Shown piece after piece: positions 19,865 to 29,066 of a DNA stretch of 64,000 bases (position 1 is its first letter; each line of letters begins with the position of its first letter). Source of the DNA: Streptomyces sp. NBC_00483. Lineage in GTDB: Bacteria > Actinomycetota > Actinomycetes > Streptomycetales > Streptomycetaceae. The notes under the pieces are model-generated. The model did not search any database and was not told where the DNA came from. It saw nothing but the letters and a program-made list of their open reading frames with translations. Position numbers and translations under genes: made by a program. The stretch lies in the NCBI RefSeq assembly GCF_036013745.1, contig NZ_CP107880.1:3534001-3598000 (forward strand). The letters are read 5' to 3'.

Positions 19865-21301
19865 ATGACCACCCACACGCAGTCCCCGCCGATCGCACCT
19901 CCCGTGCGATCCGGCACCGGCACGTCTCTTTCAGGCCCCGGCCTGTTCACCGTGCTGCTCGGCGCGGCCCTGCCCCTCATCGACTTCTTCATCGTGAACG
20001 TCGCCCTGCCCACCATCGACCGCGACCTGTCCGCGAGCGAGCCGGTCCTGGAGCTGGTGGTCGCGGGCTACGGCATCGCGTACGCCGTGCTCCTGGTCCT
20101 CGGCGGCCGGCTCGGCGATCTGGTCGGCCGCCGCCGACTGTTCCTCGGCGGCATGGCCGCCTTCGGCCTCACCTCGCTGGCCTGCGGGCTCGCCCCGACC
20201 GCCTGGACGCTGGTCCTTGCGCGGGTCGCGCAGGGTGCCGCGTCCGCCGCGATGCTGCCGCAGGTGCTCGCCACGATCCAGGCCACGACGGCCGGGACGC
20301 GCCGCGCCAAGGCGATGAGCATGTACGGGGCGACGGCCGGCCTGTCGATGGTGGCGGGCCAGGTCCTGGGCGGCGTACTCGTCTCGGCCGACCTGTTCGG
20401 CACGGGCTGGCGCTCGGTGTTCCTGGTGAACGTGCCGGTGGTGGTGCTGGCCCTCGTGCTCGCCGTCCGTACGGTCCCCGAGACCCGCTCCGACCGCCCC
20501 GAGCCGGTCGACGTCCCCGGCACGGTGCTGCTCGCCCTCGCCCTGATGGCACTGCTCGCCCCGCTCACCGAGGGCCGGGCGGCGGGCTGGCCGCTGTGGA
20601 CGTGGATGTCGCTGGCTGCGTTCCCGGGTCTTGCGTACGCGTTCTACGCGGTGGAGCGCAGGGCCGACCGGGCGGGACAGACGCCACTGATCCCGCCGTC
20701 CCTCCTCCAACTGGTGTCGCTGCGCCGGGGGTTGCTGATGGTGGTGCCCTTCTCCATCGGCTTCAGCGGGTTCATGTTCGTGATCGCGGTGGCGCTGCAA
20801 CAGGGCGAGCGGCTCAGCGCGACCTCGGCCGGCCTTGCCCTGGCCCCCATGGCGGCGGTCTTCTTCGTGGCATCGCTCGCCGGTCCGCGGCTGGTGGCCC
20901 GCTGGGGTACGCGGGTCGTCACCGCGGGCGGTCTGCTGCAGGCGGCGGGGATCGTACTGATCGCGCTGGCGGCGTGGCGCACCTGGCCGGACCTCGGCGT
21001 GCTCCAGCTGCTGCCCGGCGCGGCACTCGCCGGGGCGGGCCAGGCACTCCAACTGCCCATCATCTTCCGGATCATCCTGTCCGAGGTGCCGACGGAGCGG
21101 GCGGGCGTCGGCAGCGGCGTCATGACGACGACCCAACAGGCCTCCCTGGCCCTGGGCGTGGCCACGCTCGGCACCCTGTTCCTCTCCCTGACCTCCTCGC
21201 AGGGCATGCGCGACGCCCTGATCACGACGCTGCTCGTGCAGCTCGCGACGGTAGCGCTGACGGTGGGGCTCAGCCTGCGCCTGCCGCGCGTGATCGCCTG
21301 A
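19865..21301 (+). CDS. MFS multidrug efflux transporter (DHA2 type) 3
   Basis: This 478-residue paralogue of pump 1 shares GLFTVLLGAALPLIDFFIV at helix 1, LGGRLGDLVGRRRLF and LTEGRAAGWPLW. The ATG at 19865 is taken because the open frame upstream runs antisense to regulator 2 and across the conserved operator. The protein then begins with a short Thr/Pro-rich tail followed directly by helix 1, as in pump 1. It belongs to the divergent pair with regulator 2. The substrate is unknown; duplication of the whole pair suggests related but distinct ligands. Confidence 0.9.
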   Translation: MTTHTQSPPIAPPVRSGTGTSLSGPGLFTVLLGAALPLIDFFIVNVALPTIDRDLSASEPVLELVVAGYGIAYAVLLVLGGRLGDLVGRRRLFLGGMAAFGLTSLACGLAPTAWTLVLARVAQGAASAAMLPQVLATIQATTAGTRRAKAMSMYGATAGLSMVAGQVLGGVLVSADLFGTGWRSVFLVNVPVVVLALVLAVRTVPETRSDRPEPVDVPGTVLLALALMALLAPLTEGRAAGWPLWTWMSLAAFPGLAYAFYAVERRADRAGQTPLIPPSLLQLVSLRRGLLMVVPFSIGFSGFMFVIAVALQQGERLSATSAGLALAPMAAVFFVASLAGPRLVARWGTRVVTAGGLLQAAGIVLIALAAWRTWPDLGVLQLLPGAALAGAGQALQLPIIFRIILSEVPTERAGVGSGVMTTTQQASLALGVATLGTLFLSLTSSQGMRDALITTLLVQLATVALTVGLSLRLPRVIA

Positions 21302-21346
21302 CCGGTGACCGCGCGGCGCGGCGCGGGCCCCGGCATGCTGGTTGCC

Positions 21347-22279
21347 ATGAGCCCACGCCCGCCGGACCCGCGCACCCCGCCCTCGGCCGTCACGCCGGTC
21401 GACTCCGTCTTCGTGCGTACGCACCTGGGGGCGCCGCCCGAACTGAACGCTGCGGAATGGGAGTTGCGGGTGGAGGGCCTGGTGGAACACCCCTTGACCC
21501 TGGATCTCCCCGCCCTCCTGGCCCTCCCCCAGCACCACCTCACGTCGGTCCACGAGTGTTTCGGGAGCCCGTTCGCGCCGAATGTGCCGACGCGGGCGGT
21601 GACGAACCTGGAGTGGACCGGCGTCCCGCTGTCCACCGTCCTGGACCGCGCCCGGCCGACCGGCGCGGCCCGCCACGTGTGGTTCGAGGGGGCGGACCAC
21701 GGTGACTTCGCCGACGAGAAGGGCATCGGCTACGTCAAGGACCTGCCCCTCGCCCGCGCCCACTCCGACGTCCTGCTCGCCCACTCCCTCAACGGCGCGC
21801 CGCTGCCGGTGCAACACGGCTTCCCCGTACGGGCGGTGGTGCCGCACATGTTCGGCACGAACTCGGTGAAGTGGCTGACGCGCCTGGTGGTCTCGGACGT
21901 CCGCCCGGACCACCTCTTCACCACCCGCCTCTACAACCGGGACGGCCACCCGGTCCGCGACGTCGACGTCAACAGCAAGCTGCTCGCCCCGTACGACGGA
22001 GACGAAATCCCCTCAGGGGACGTCGAGTTGACGGGCCGGGCGTGGAGCACGTCGGCGGTGGCGAGCGTGGAGGTGTCCGTGGACGACACCCCGTGGCGGC
22101 CGGCCAAGCTGGAGCCCACCCCTCAACTCCCTTACGCCTGGACCCGTTTCACCCTGGACACCACCCTCTCCCCCGGCCCGCACCGCATCCGCAGCCGCGC
22201 CACGGACACGAAGGGCCGCGTCCAGCCGCCACCGGGGGCACGCAATTCCGTGCACGAGATCGAGGTGCGGGCCCGCTAG
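21347..22279 (+). CDS. Molybdopterin-dependent oxidoreductase of the sulfite oxidase fold
   Basis: This 310-residue protein has the Moco-binding sulfite-oxidase core (about residues 20-180) and a Mo-co dimerisation domain (about 190-305, from NRDGHPVRDVDVNSKLLAP). The expected molybdenum-ligand cysteine is in HECFGSP, replacing the more usual CAGNxR, so the active-site surround is atypical. PHMFGTNSVKWLTRL is family-typical. There is no heme b5 domain and no signal peptide, so it is probably a cytoplasmic enzyme with an unknown electron acceptor. It lies 45 bp after MFS pump 3; whether it is cotranscribed is unclear. An upstream in-frame GTG (21305) is possible but the ATG is preferred. Confidence 0.8.
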   Translation: MSPRPPDPRTPPSAVTPVDSVFVRTHLGAPPELNAAEWELRVEGLVEHPLTLDLPALLALPQHHLTSVHECFGSPFAPNVPTRAVTNLEWTGVPLSTVLDRARPTGAARHVWFEGADHGDFADEKGIGYVKDLPLARAHSDVLLAHSLNGAPLPVQHGFPVRAVVPHMFGTNSVKWLTRLVVSDVRPDHLFTTRLYNRDGHPVRDVDVNSKLLAPYDGDEIPSGDVELTGRAWSTSAVASVEVSVDDTPWRPAKLEPTPQLPYAWTRFTLDTTLSPGPHRIRSRATDTKGRVQPPPGARNSVHEIEVRAR

Positions 22280-22339
22280 GGCCCGTCGTCGAACTCCCAC
22301 CTGCCCGACAAACTCCCGTCCGCCCGGCCGGGTACCGAA

Positions 22340-22375
22340 TGACAGGTGACAGATATTGAAATCTGTCACCTGTCA
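22340..22375. promoter_or_regulatory. Perfect 15-bp-arm palindrome, probable TetR operator
   Basis: Arms TGACAGGTGACAGAT (22340-22354) and ATCTGTCACCTGTCA (22361-22375) are perfectly complementary around a 6-base AT-rich centre. It ends 16 bases before the aldo/keto reductase ATG. The TetR-family regulator encoded just downstream of that gene is the obvious candidate to bind it. Confidence 0.85.
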
Positions 22376-22391
22376 TGTCATGGTGGATGAC

Positions 22392-23402
22392 ATGACCCTC
22401 CACACCCGCCCTCTGGGCACCACCGGTCCCGACGTCTCCGCCCTCGGCCTCGGCTGCATGGGCATGTCCGCGCTGTACGGCGAGGCCGACCGCGCGGAGT
22501 CCATCGCCACCGTCCATGCTGCGCTCGACGCGGGCGTCACGCTCCTCGACACCGGCGACTTCTACGCGATGGGCCACAACGAGATGCTGATCGGCGAGGC
22601 CCTGCGCACGGCCCCCGCAGCGGCCCGGGAGAACGCGCTGACCAGCGTGAAGTTCGGCGCCCTGCGCGGCCCGGACGGCTCGTGGAACAGCTATGACGCC
22701 CGCCCCGAGGCGGTGAAGAACTTCGCCGCGTACTCGCTGCAGCGCCTCGGCGTCGACCACATCGACATCTACCGGCCCGCCCGCCTCGACCCCGAGGTGC
22801 CGATCGAGGAGACGGTCGGCGCCATCGCCGAGCTCGTCGAGCAGGGCTACGTACGCCACATCGGGCTCAGCGAGGTCGGCGCGGACACCATCCGCCGGGC
22901 CGCCGCCACGGCCCCGATCTCGGACCTCCAGATCGAGTACTCGCTCATCTCGCGCGGCATCGAGGAGTCGATCCTGCCCGCCACCCGCGAGCTGGGCATC
23001 GGCATCACCGCGTACGGCGTGCTGTCCCGCGGCCTGATCTCCGGCCACTACACGCGCGACCGCAAGCTCGGCGCGGGCGACTTCCGCGCCTTCAGCCCGC
23101 GCTTCCAGGGCGAGAACCTCCAGCACAACCTGGACCTCGTCGACCAGCTCCGCAAGATCGCCGAGCAGAAGGGCGCGAGCGTCGCGCAGATCGCGATCGC
23201 GTGGGTGGCCGGCCGCAGCGAGAACATCGTGCCGCTGATCGGCGCCCGCACCCGCGAGCGCCTCTCGGAGGCCCTCGGCGCGCTCGACGTGCGCCTGGAC
23301 GCCGCCGACCTCGCCGCCATCGAGGCGGCCGTGCCCGCCGACGCCGCGGCCGGCGACCGCTACCCGGCGGCCCAGATGGCACACCTCGACAGCGAGCGCT
23401 GA
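22392..23402 (+). CDS. Aldo/keto reductase
   Basis: This 336-residue NADPH-dependent aldo/keto reductase has the TIM-barrel family pattern. GLGCMGMSALYG is near the N-terminus, and DTGDFYAMGHNE carries the catalytic Asp and Tyr. SVKFG carries the catalytic Lys, and IDIYRPARLDPEVPIEET sits where the catalytic His strand lies. The C-terminal cofactor segment is VPLIGARTRERLSEAL. The ATG at 22392 follows the palindrome directly, so operator occupancy would block transcription. An upstream ATG at 22356 falls inside the palindrome and is rejected. It is probably induced by a reactive aldehyde or xenobiotic through the adjacent TetR protein. Confidence 0.9.
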   Translation: MTLHTRPLGTTGPDVSALGLGCMGMSALYGEADRAESIATVHAALDAGVTLLDTGDFYAMGHNEMLIGEALRTAPAAARENALTSVKFGALRGPDGSWNSYDARPEAVKNFAAYSLQRLGVDHIDIYRPARLDPEVPIEETVGAIAELVEQGYVRHIGLSEVGADTIRRAAATAPISDLQIEYSLISRGIEESILPATRELGIGITAYGVLSRGLISGHYTRDRKLGAGDFRAFSPRFQGENLQHNLDLVDQLRKIAEQKGASVAQIAIAWVAGRSENIVPLIGARTRERLSEALGALDVRLDAADLAAIEAAVPADAAAGDRYPAAQMAHLDSER

Positions 23403-23426
23403 TCGGCGCCGGGTAACTTCGTAGCC

Positions 23427-24011
23427 ATGGCCCCCGAGACCCTGACCCCCGAGCGCATCCTCGCCGCGACCGAGGACGTGCTGCGCAGGCACGGTCCCGC
23501 GAAGGCGACCGTCGTCGACGTGGCCCGCGCGCTGGGGGTCAGCCACGGCTCGGTGTACCGCCACTTCCGTACGAAGGCGGAGCTGCGCGGCGCGGTCACC
23601 AAGCGCTGGCTGGACCGGACGACGGCGCGGCTCGCCGAGGTCGTCGCGGCCGACGAGCCCGCCGCCGGCAAGCTGCGCCACTGGCTGGCGACGCTCTTCG
23701 AGGCGAAGCGCCACAAGGCGGGCGACGACCCGGAGCTGTTCGCCACATACTCCGTCCTGACGGACGAGCAGGGCGGCGTGGTCCACGCCCATATCGACGA
23801 ACTGGCGGCCCAGTTGACCGCTATCCTCCAACAGGGCGTGACGGCGGGCGAGTTCGAGATCGAGGATCTCCCCGCGACGGCCCGGGCGGTCTTCGAGGCG
23901 ACGGCCCACTTCCACGACCCGGTGTACGCGCCGGAGTGGTCGCACCCGGACGCGCAGCGCGCCTTCGACACGCTGGTGTCCCTCGTCGTGCGCGGGATCT
24001 CGGCCCACTGA
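23427..24011 (+). CDS. TetR-family regulator of the aldo/keto reductase
   Basis: This 194-residue TetR protein has an N-terminal helix-turn-helix (ERILAATEDVLRRHG...VARALGVSHGSVYRHFRTKAEL, residues about 9-52) and a helical ligand-binding domain. It starts 24 bp after the reductase. TAACTT lies 7 bases before the ATG without a ribosome-binding site, so it may be made from a leaderless transcript of its own. The long palindrome in front of the reductase is its likely operator. Ligand unknown. Confidence 0.9.
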   Translation: MAPETLTPERILAATEDVLRRHGPAKATVVDVARALGVSHGSVYRHFRTKAELRGAVTKRWLDRTTARLAEVVAADEPAAGKLRHWLATLFEAKRHKAGDDPELFATYSVLTDEQGGVVHAHIDELAAQLTAILQQGVTAGEFEIEDLPATARAVFEATAHFHDPVYAPEWSHPDAQRAFDTLVSLVVRGISAH

Positions 24012-24443
24012 CGAGGGCTCTCCTGGCGGAACCGTGCATTCACTCTCGGCCATGCTGTGCGGCCGTTTTCAGCGCTGAGCAGGAGGCCCGTCCTCGGCGT
24101 ACTTCGCCGTGACAGCGGCCGATACCAGCAGTAACACCGTTGGCCATAGGTTGACTTCGGCCGATGCATGCCTCCAAACATCTGACCGAATCCACATGGC
24201 TGCCACTGTGAAGTTTTCGCAGCCCCTCGTACGCTCCGCATGAGGGCTGGATCACAGATCATCCCCACGCTCTCCCGACTTCCGCCCCAAACGGAAGCAG
24301 CGCCCCGGACCCCGGCGCGGTCGACCCCTGGACCCCCGCGACAGCGGTGTCGACCCCGGCAGTCCCGCGGACGGCGCGACCAGAGGATTCACTTGAACCC
24401 CCACAGACGCACAAGGGTGCCGCCCTGCGGCTCGCCGGCTCCG
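24012..24443. other. 432-bp intergenic region without a supported gene
   Basis: This region lies between TetR (+) and the HATPase gene (-). The 24130-24235 part is AT-richer than average and includes TTGACT and, further on, TACGCT four bases before an ATG (24240). The frame from that ATG runs antisense to the HATPase and into the XRE gene, so it is not believed. I see no RNA gene. Confidence 0.4.
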
Positions 24444-24890
24444 TCAGCCGGACCCGCCCGCGTCTCTGTCCTTGAGCGCGAGCTCGGCCCACACCACCTT
24501 TCCGGTGAGCGTCGGCCGCACGCCGACAGCGGAGGCGTAGGCCGAGACCAGGAACAGACCCCGGCCTCCGGGCTCGAGGAAGTCCGGTGGCTCCACGGGG
24601 ATGACCACGAGCTCGGGGGACGTGTCGGCCACTTCGAGGCGGACACCATCGACGGTTCGGATGATGGCCAACTCGAAGGTGCCGCCGTCGCAGTGCCGCA
24701 CATTGCTGCACAGCTCGGTCACCACGAACGACGTGTCGTACACCAGCCCGTGCAGGCCCCAGCACCGCAGGCGGGCACCAACGATCCGGCGAATCTGCTC
24801 CAGGCGGTGCGGGCTGTACTCCATACGGATCGAGCACGGCTGATCGAGCATGTCGATCACATCGATCTCATCCGTCGACTGGTCCGGCAT
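24444..24890 (-). CDS. RsbW-like ATP-binding (HATPase) protein
   Basis: This 148-residue protein consists mostly of a GHKL ATPase domain of the anti-sigma-factor/serine-kinase-like type common in Streptomyces. It shows TELCSNVRHCDGG (N-box), LEVADTSPELV (G1 region) and GGRGLFLVSAYAS (G2). The ATG at 24890 (MPDQSTDE) is chosen for the adjacent GGAGG. It is divergent from an XRE-DUF5753 gene, the same arrangement as abaA/whiJ-type loci. It may control a regulator or sigma factor, but no partner is proven. Confidence 0.82.
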   Translation of the reverse strand: MPDQSTDEIDVIDMLDQPCSIRMEYSPHRLEQIRRIVGARLRCWGLHGLVYDTSFVVTELCSNVRHCDGGTFELAIIRTVDGVRLEVADTSPELVVIPVEPPDFLEPGGRGLFLVSAYASAVGVRPTLTGKVVWAELALKDRDAGGSG

Positions 24891-25064
24891 TACCCCTCCG
24901 GGGGTCCCATGGGAGTGAACTCGCTTGTGGACAACGGGCGTTGGACCGTCATCTTGGTACCGAAACCCTGCCTTAGGCAAGTATTACGTAAGAATCACCA
25001 TTCCGATGGAGCGGGTAGGCATATGACAGTTGTGTGGCCTGAAGGCGCGGGACATCATGTGGCC

Positions 25065-25922
25065 ATGCCCCAGAGCGAGATGCCCACCATGCGGAGCCGT
25101 CGTCTCGGTGCCGAGCTGCGACGACTGCGCTCCGAAGCCGGTCTGAAGGTCAACGACGCGGCACTGGCACTCGAATGCGGGCAGCCGAAGATCAGTCAGA
25201 TCGAGACGGGAAAACGGGGCATCCGCCGGCTCGACCTGACAACGCTCCTCAATCTGTACGGAGTCGAGGACGACCGGCAGCGCACCAACCTCAAGCGCCT
25301 GGCCCGGGACATCCACAAGGTCGACTGGTGGTCGGGCCAAGGGCCGCTGCTGAGCGACGACTTGCGCGACTACCTCACCCTCGAAGCGGATTCCTCGCTC
25401 GTGCGGTCCTTTGAACCTTCGGTACTGCCAGGGCTTTTGCAGACAGAAGCATATATGCGAGAGATATTCACCGTGGGGGCCGAAGAGGATCGCGTCGAAC
25501 CCCTTGTGAATACTCGAATGAGGCGCAAGGATCTACTCGGCGGACCTGCGGAATTCCGCCTGAGAGTGGTCATCGACATGCCCGCACTGCACCGCATACC
25601 GGGCCCACGGGCATTGATCCGTGAGCAGTTCGAATACCTGATGGAAGCAAGCGGTCTGCCCAATGTCACCATTCAGGTGCTGCCATTGGACATCACCCTG
25701 CCCCTCGCGCAGTACGCTCCGTACACGCTCTTCACGATGCGCGGCGAACCGCCCGTGCAGGTGGCGTGGCTGGAGCACATGACCGGCGGCACGCTCCTTG
25801 AGCAGCGCCCCGACGTGGAGATGTACACGAAGGCCTGGGACGACCTGACGGCCGCCGCGCTGTCCCCCGCACAGTCCCGCCTGTACATCAGTGACCGAAT
25901 CAAGCAAGAAAGTGGGCCGTGA
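25065..25922 (+). CDS. XRE-DUF5753 regulator A (WhiJ/Scr1-like)
   Basis: This roughly 285-residue protein has an N-terminal helix-turn-helix (RSRRLGAELRRLRSEAGL...KISQIETGKRGI, residues about 9-50). The rest is the DUF5753 domain typical of the WhiJ-like regulators of Streptomyces (FEPSVLPGLLQTEAYMREIF; RLRVVIDMPALHR; IQVLPLDI). Start choice is uncertain: ATG 25065 gives normal family length, while ATG 25023 would add 14 residues. Its stop overlaps the following DUF397 gene. Such proteins usually work with the partner DUF397 protein in developmental or antibiotic control. Confidence 0.87.
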   Translation: MPQSEMPTMRSRRLGAELRRLRSEAGLKVNDAALALECGQPKISQIETGKRGIRRLDLTTLLNLYGVEDDRQRTNLKRLARDIHKVDWWSGQGPLLSDDLRDYLTLEADSSLVRSFEPSVLPGLLQTEAYMREIFTVGAEEDRVEPLVNTRMRRKDLLGGPAEFRLRVVIDMPALHRIPGPRALIREQFEYLMEASGLPNVTIQVLPLDITLPLAQYAPYTLFTMRGEPPVQVAWLEHMTGGTLLEQRPDVEMYTKAWDDLTAAALSPAQSRLYISDRIKQESGP

Positions 25923-26152
25923 TGCTCCCCACCTCCGCCCCCACCGCCTCGCACGTCGAAGTCGGGTCAGCGGTCTGGCGAAAGAGTACGTTCAGCGGCG
26001 CATCCAATGGATGTGTCGAGCACGCCGAACTCACATCGGACCGGCGGGCAATCCGCGACACGAAGCATAGGGAGTTCGGAGCGGTCGTCTTCGAATCCTC
26101 GGCGTGGCACGCATTTGTTTCAAGCGTCAACTCTGGAGTCCTGCCACTATGA
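25922..26152 (+). CDS. DUF397 small protein A1
   Basis: This protein of about 76 residues is the typical small partner of XRE-DUF5753 regulators. It has the DUF397 core VWRKSTFSGASNGCVEHAEL...RAIRDTKHRE...VVFESSAWHAFVSSV. The start is ATG 25922 (overlapping the upstream TGA) or the adjacent GTG 25919. In known WhiJ-like systems the DUF397 protein binds its cognate regulator. It is coupled to both neighbours. Confidence 0.85.
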   Translation: MLPTSAPTASHVEVGSAVWRKSTFSGASNGCVEHAELTSDRRAIRDTKHREFGAVVFESSAWHAFVSSVNSGVLPL

Positions 26153-26415
26153 GCACGGGCACCACGGACAGCATTCCGTTCGGTATCGCACTGGAGAAAG
26201 AGAAAGCGCGGCTCTATGCGCTCGACATCTCCGAGGCCCAATGGCTGAGTGCCCCCGGCGGCCCGACCCGGGGCGGCCCCGTGGAGATCGCCGCGCTCGG
26301 CGACGGCGCGGTGGCCCTGCGCAATCCGGCCGACCCCCGAGGGCTCGTCCTGCGCTTCACCGCCCATGAGTGGGAGGCGTTCAAACTCGGGGCGCTGCAC
26401 GGCGAGTTCGACTGA
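26149..26415 (+). CDS. DUF397-related small protein A2
   Basis: This 88-residue protein starts at an ATG overlapping the previous stop (ATGA). The C-terminal half, AVALRNPADPRGLVLRFTAHEWEAFKLGALHGEF, resembles the end of DUF397 proteins (VLRFTxxEWxAFxxGxxxGEF). The N-terminal half (about 45 residues) is unfamiliar. It is the third gene of the cassette, and the second small protein in tandem may give the regulator two partners. Confidence 0.75.
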   Translation: MSTGTTDSIPFGIALEKEKARLYALDISEAQWLSAPGGPTRGGPVEIAALGDGAVALRNPADPRGLVLRFTAHEWEAFKLGALHGEFD

Positions 26416-26447
26416 GACTGAGACTGAAGAGACTGAGACTGAGACCG
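26411..26447 (+). repeat. Short tandem GAGACT-type repeat
   Basis: The last codons and 3' flank of the DUF397-related gene are a degenerate tandem hexamer array (GAGACT, GAGACT, GAAGAGACT and so on), immediately before the terminator. Function unknown. Confidence 0.6.
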
Positions 26448-26451
26448 AAAA

Positions 26452-26497
26452 CGAAACGCCCCGGCCCACCGCGGAAGCGGTCGGCCGGGGCGTTTCG
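26452..26497. terminator. Bidirectional terminator between the DUF397 gene and glyS
   Basis: Perfect 15-bp arms CGAAACGCCCCGGCC (26452-26466) and the complement (26483-26497) enclose a second inner stem closed by GGAA. The left flank is A-rich, which gives a T-rich tail for glyS on the minus strand. It serves two convergent genes. Confidence 0.85.
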
Positions 26498-26512
26498 TAC
26501 GCAAAGAGCCGG

Positions 26513-27895
<1,383 letters not shown>

Positions 27896-28047
27896 GGTGC
27901 TCTCTTCATTACGGCGACGGTGAGCGCGCTGGATACGCGCTCCGGGAGCGAAGCTTTTAGGTTACCGGCGGGCCCACCCCCCGAACCAAATCGGTTCCCG
28001 GGACAGAGCGGGACCGAGCGTGACGAAGACCTCGACGAACATCTTGT

Positions 28048-28084
28048 TGACAACCGTTTCCAGTTTTGTTGAAAATGACAGTCA
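28048..28084 (+). promoter_or_regulatory. Two Zur-box-like sites in front of znuA
   Basis: TGACAACCGTTTCCA (28048-28062) and TGAAAATGACAGTCA (28070-28084) each resemble the actinobacterial Zur palindrome of the form TGaaAatnaTTttCA. They sit 7 bases apart, overlapping the promoter and the ATG of znuA. Repression by the zur product encoded at the end of the operon in zinc-replete cells is expected. Confidence 0.7.
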
Positions 28085-29049
28085 TGAACGTACGTGTGCT
28101 CCGCAGTCCTCGCCGCCTGATACCCGTCGCCGCCGCCACCGCCCTCGGCCTCGGTGCCCTGACCGCGTGCGGCAGCTCCGCCGCGGACGACAAGGGGAGC
28201 GACGGCAAGCTGAGCGTCGTCGCGTCGTTCTATCCGATGCAGTACCTCGCCCAGGAGATCGGCGGCGACCACGTCGACGTCACGAACCTGACGGAGCCCG
28301 GCCAGGAGCCGCACGACCTGGAGGTCAGCGCCAAGCAGCGCGCCCAGCTCGAGGAGTCCGACGTCGCCGTCTACCTGAAGGGCCTGCAGCCCTCCGTGGA
28401 CGAGGCCATCGACCAGTCCGACATCAAGACGAAGGTCGACGCCGGCACCCTGACCGCCCTCGAGAAGCACGGCACCGAGGTCGACGGTCACGACCACGAG
28501 CACGGCGAGCACACCCACGACGCGGACGCCGCCGACCCGCACATCTGGCTCGACCCGGTGAAGTACGCCGAGGTCGCCGAGGGCGTCGGCAAGGCCCTGG
28601 AGAAGGCCGACCCGGACCACGCGGCCGAGTACAAGAAGAACACCAAGGCACTGGTCGGCGACCTCGACGAGCTGAACACCAAGTTCGAGAAGGGCCTGAA
28701 GGACACCAGGTCCTCGACCTTCATCACCACGCACGCCGCCTTCGGCTACCTCGCCGAGCGCTACGGCCTCACCGAGGAGGCCATCAACGGCCTGGACCCG
28801 GAGAGCGAGCCCAGCGCCGCCCGCGTCAAGGCGCTCCAGAAGACGGCGAAGGCCGACGGGGTCTCCACCGTCTTCTACGAGACGCTCGTCAGCGACAAGA
28901 CGGCCAGGACCCTCGCGGGCGACGCGAAGCTCAAGACCGATGTGCTCGACCCGATCGAGGGCATCACCGACAAGTCCAAGGGCGACGACTACATCTCGGT
29001 CATGGAGTCGAATCTGGCGGCGCTCCAGAAGGCGCTGGGCACCAAGTGA
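28084..29049 (+). CDS. znuA: Zinc ABC transporter substrate-binding lipoprotein
   Basis: This 321-residue lipoprotein captures zinc outside the membrane for ZnuBC. The signal peptide ends in the lipobox LTAC. The cluster A-1 type fold has metal-ligand histidines at EPHDLEVSA, DPHIWLDPVKYA and TTHAAFGYLAERYG. A His-rich flexible loop (GHDHEHGEHTHD) precedes the second ligand, as in zinc-specific binding proteins. It is the first gene of znuACB-zur. The ATG chosen (28084) directly overlaps the second Zur-like box. Confidence 0.95.
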   Translation: MNVRVLRSPRRLIPVAAATALGLGALTACGSSAADDKGSDGKLSVVASFYPMQYLAQEIGGDHVDVTNLTEPGQEPHDLEVSAKQRAQLEESDVAVYLKGLQPSVDEAIDQSDIKTKVDAGTLTALEKHGTEVDGHDHEHGEHTHDADAADPHIWLDPVKYAEVAEGVGKALEKADPDHAAEYKKNTKALVGDLDELNTKFEKGLKDTRSSTFITTHAAFGYLAERYGLTEEAINGLDPESEPSAARVKALQKTAKADGVSTVFYETLVSDKTARTLAGDAKLKTDVLDPIEGITDKSKGDDYISVMESNLAALQKALGTK

Positions 29050-29066
29050 CCTCGAAGGAGGGCGAC

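Noticed and set aside
22356..22391. Earlier ATG for the aldo/keto reductase
   Set aside because: It lies within the TetR-type palindrome and adds residues not typical for the family.
24240..25064. Upstream extension of the XRE-DUF5753 gene from an ATG with a nearby TACGCT
   Set aside because: The extension runs antisense to the HATPase gene and has no regulator-like sequence; family length supports the start near 25065.
27896..28047. T-box leader upstream of glyS
   Set aside because: No T-box core sequence or specifier-loop structure could be seen in the short leader; only a 7-bp inverted repeat is present.
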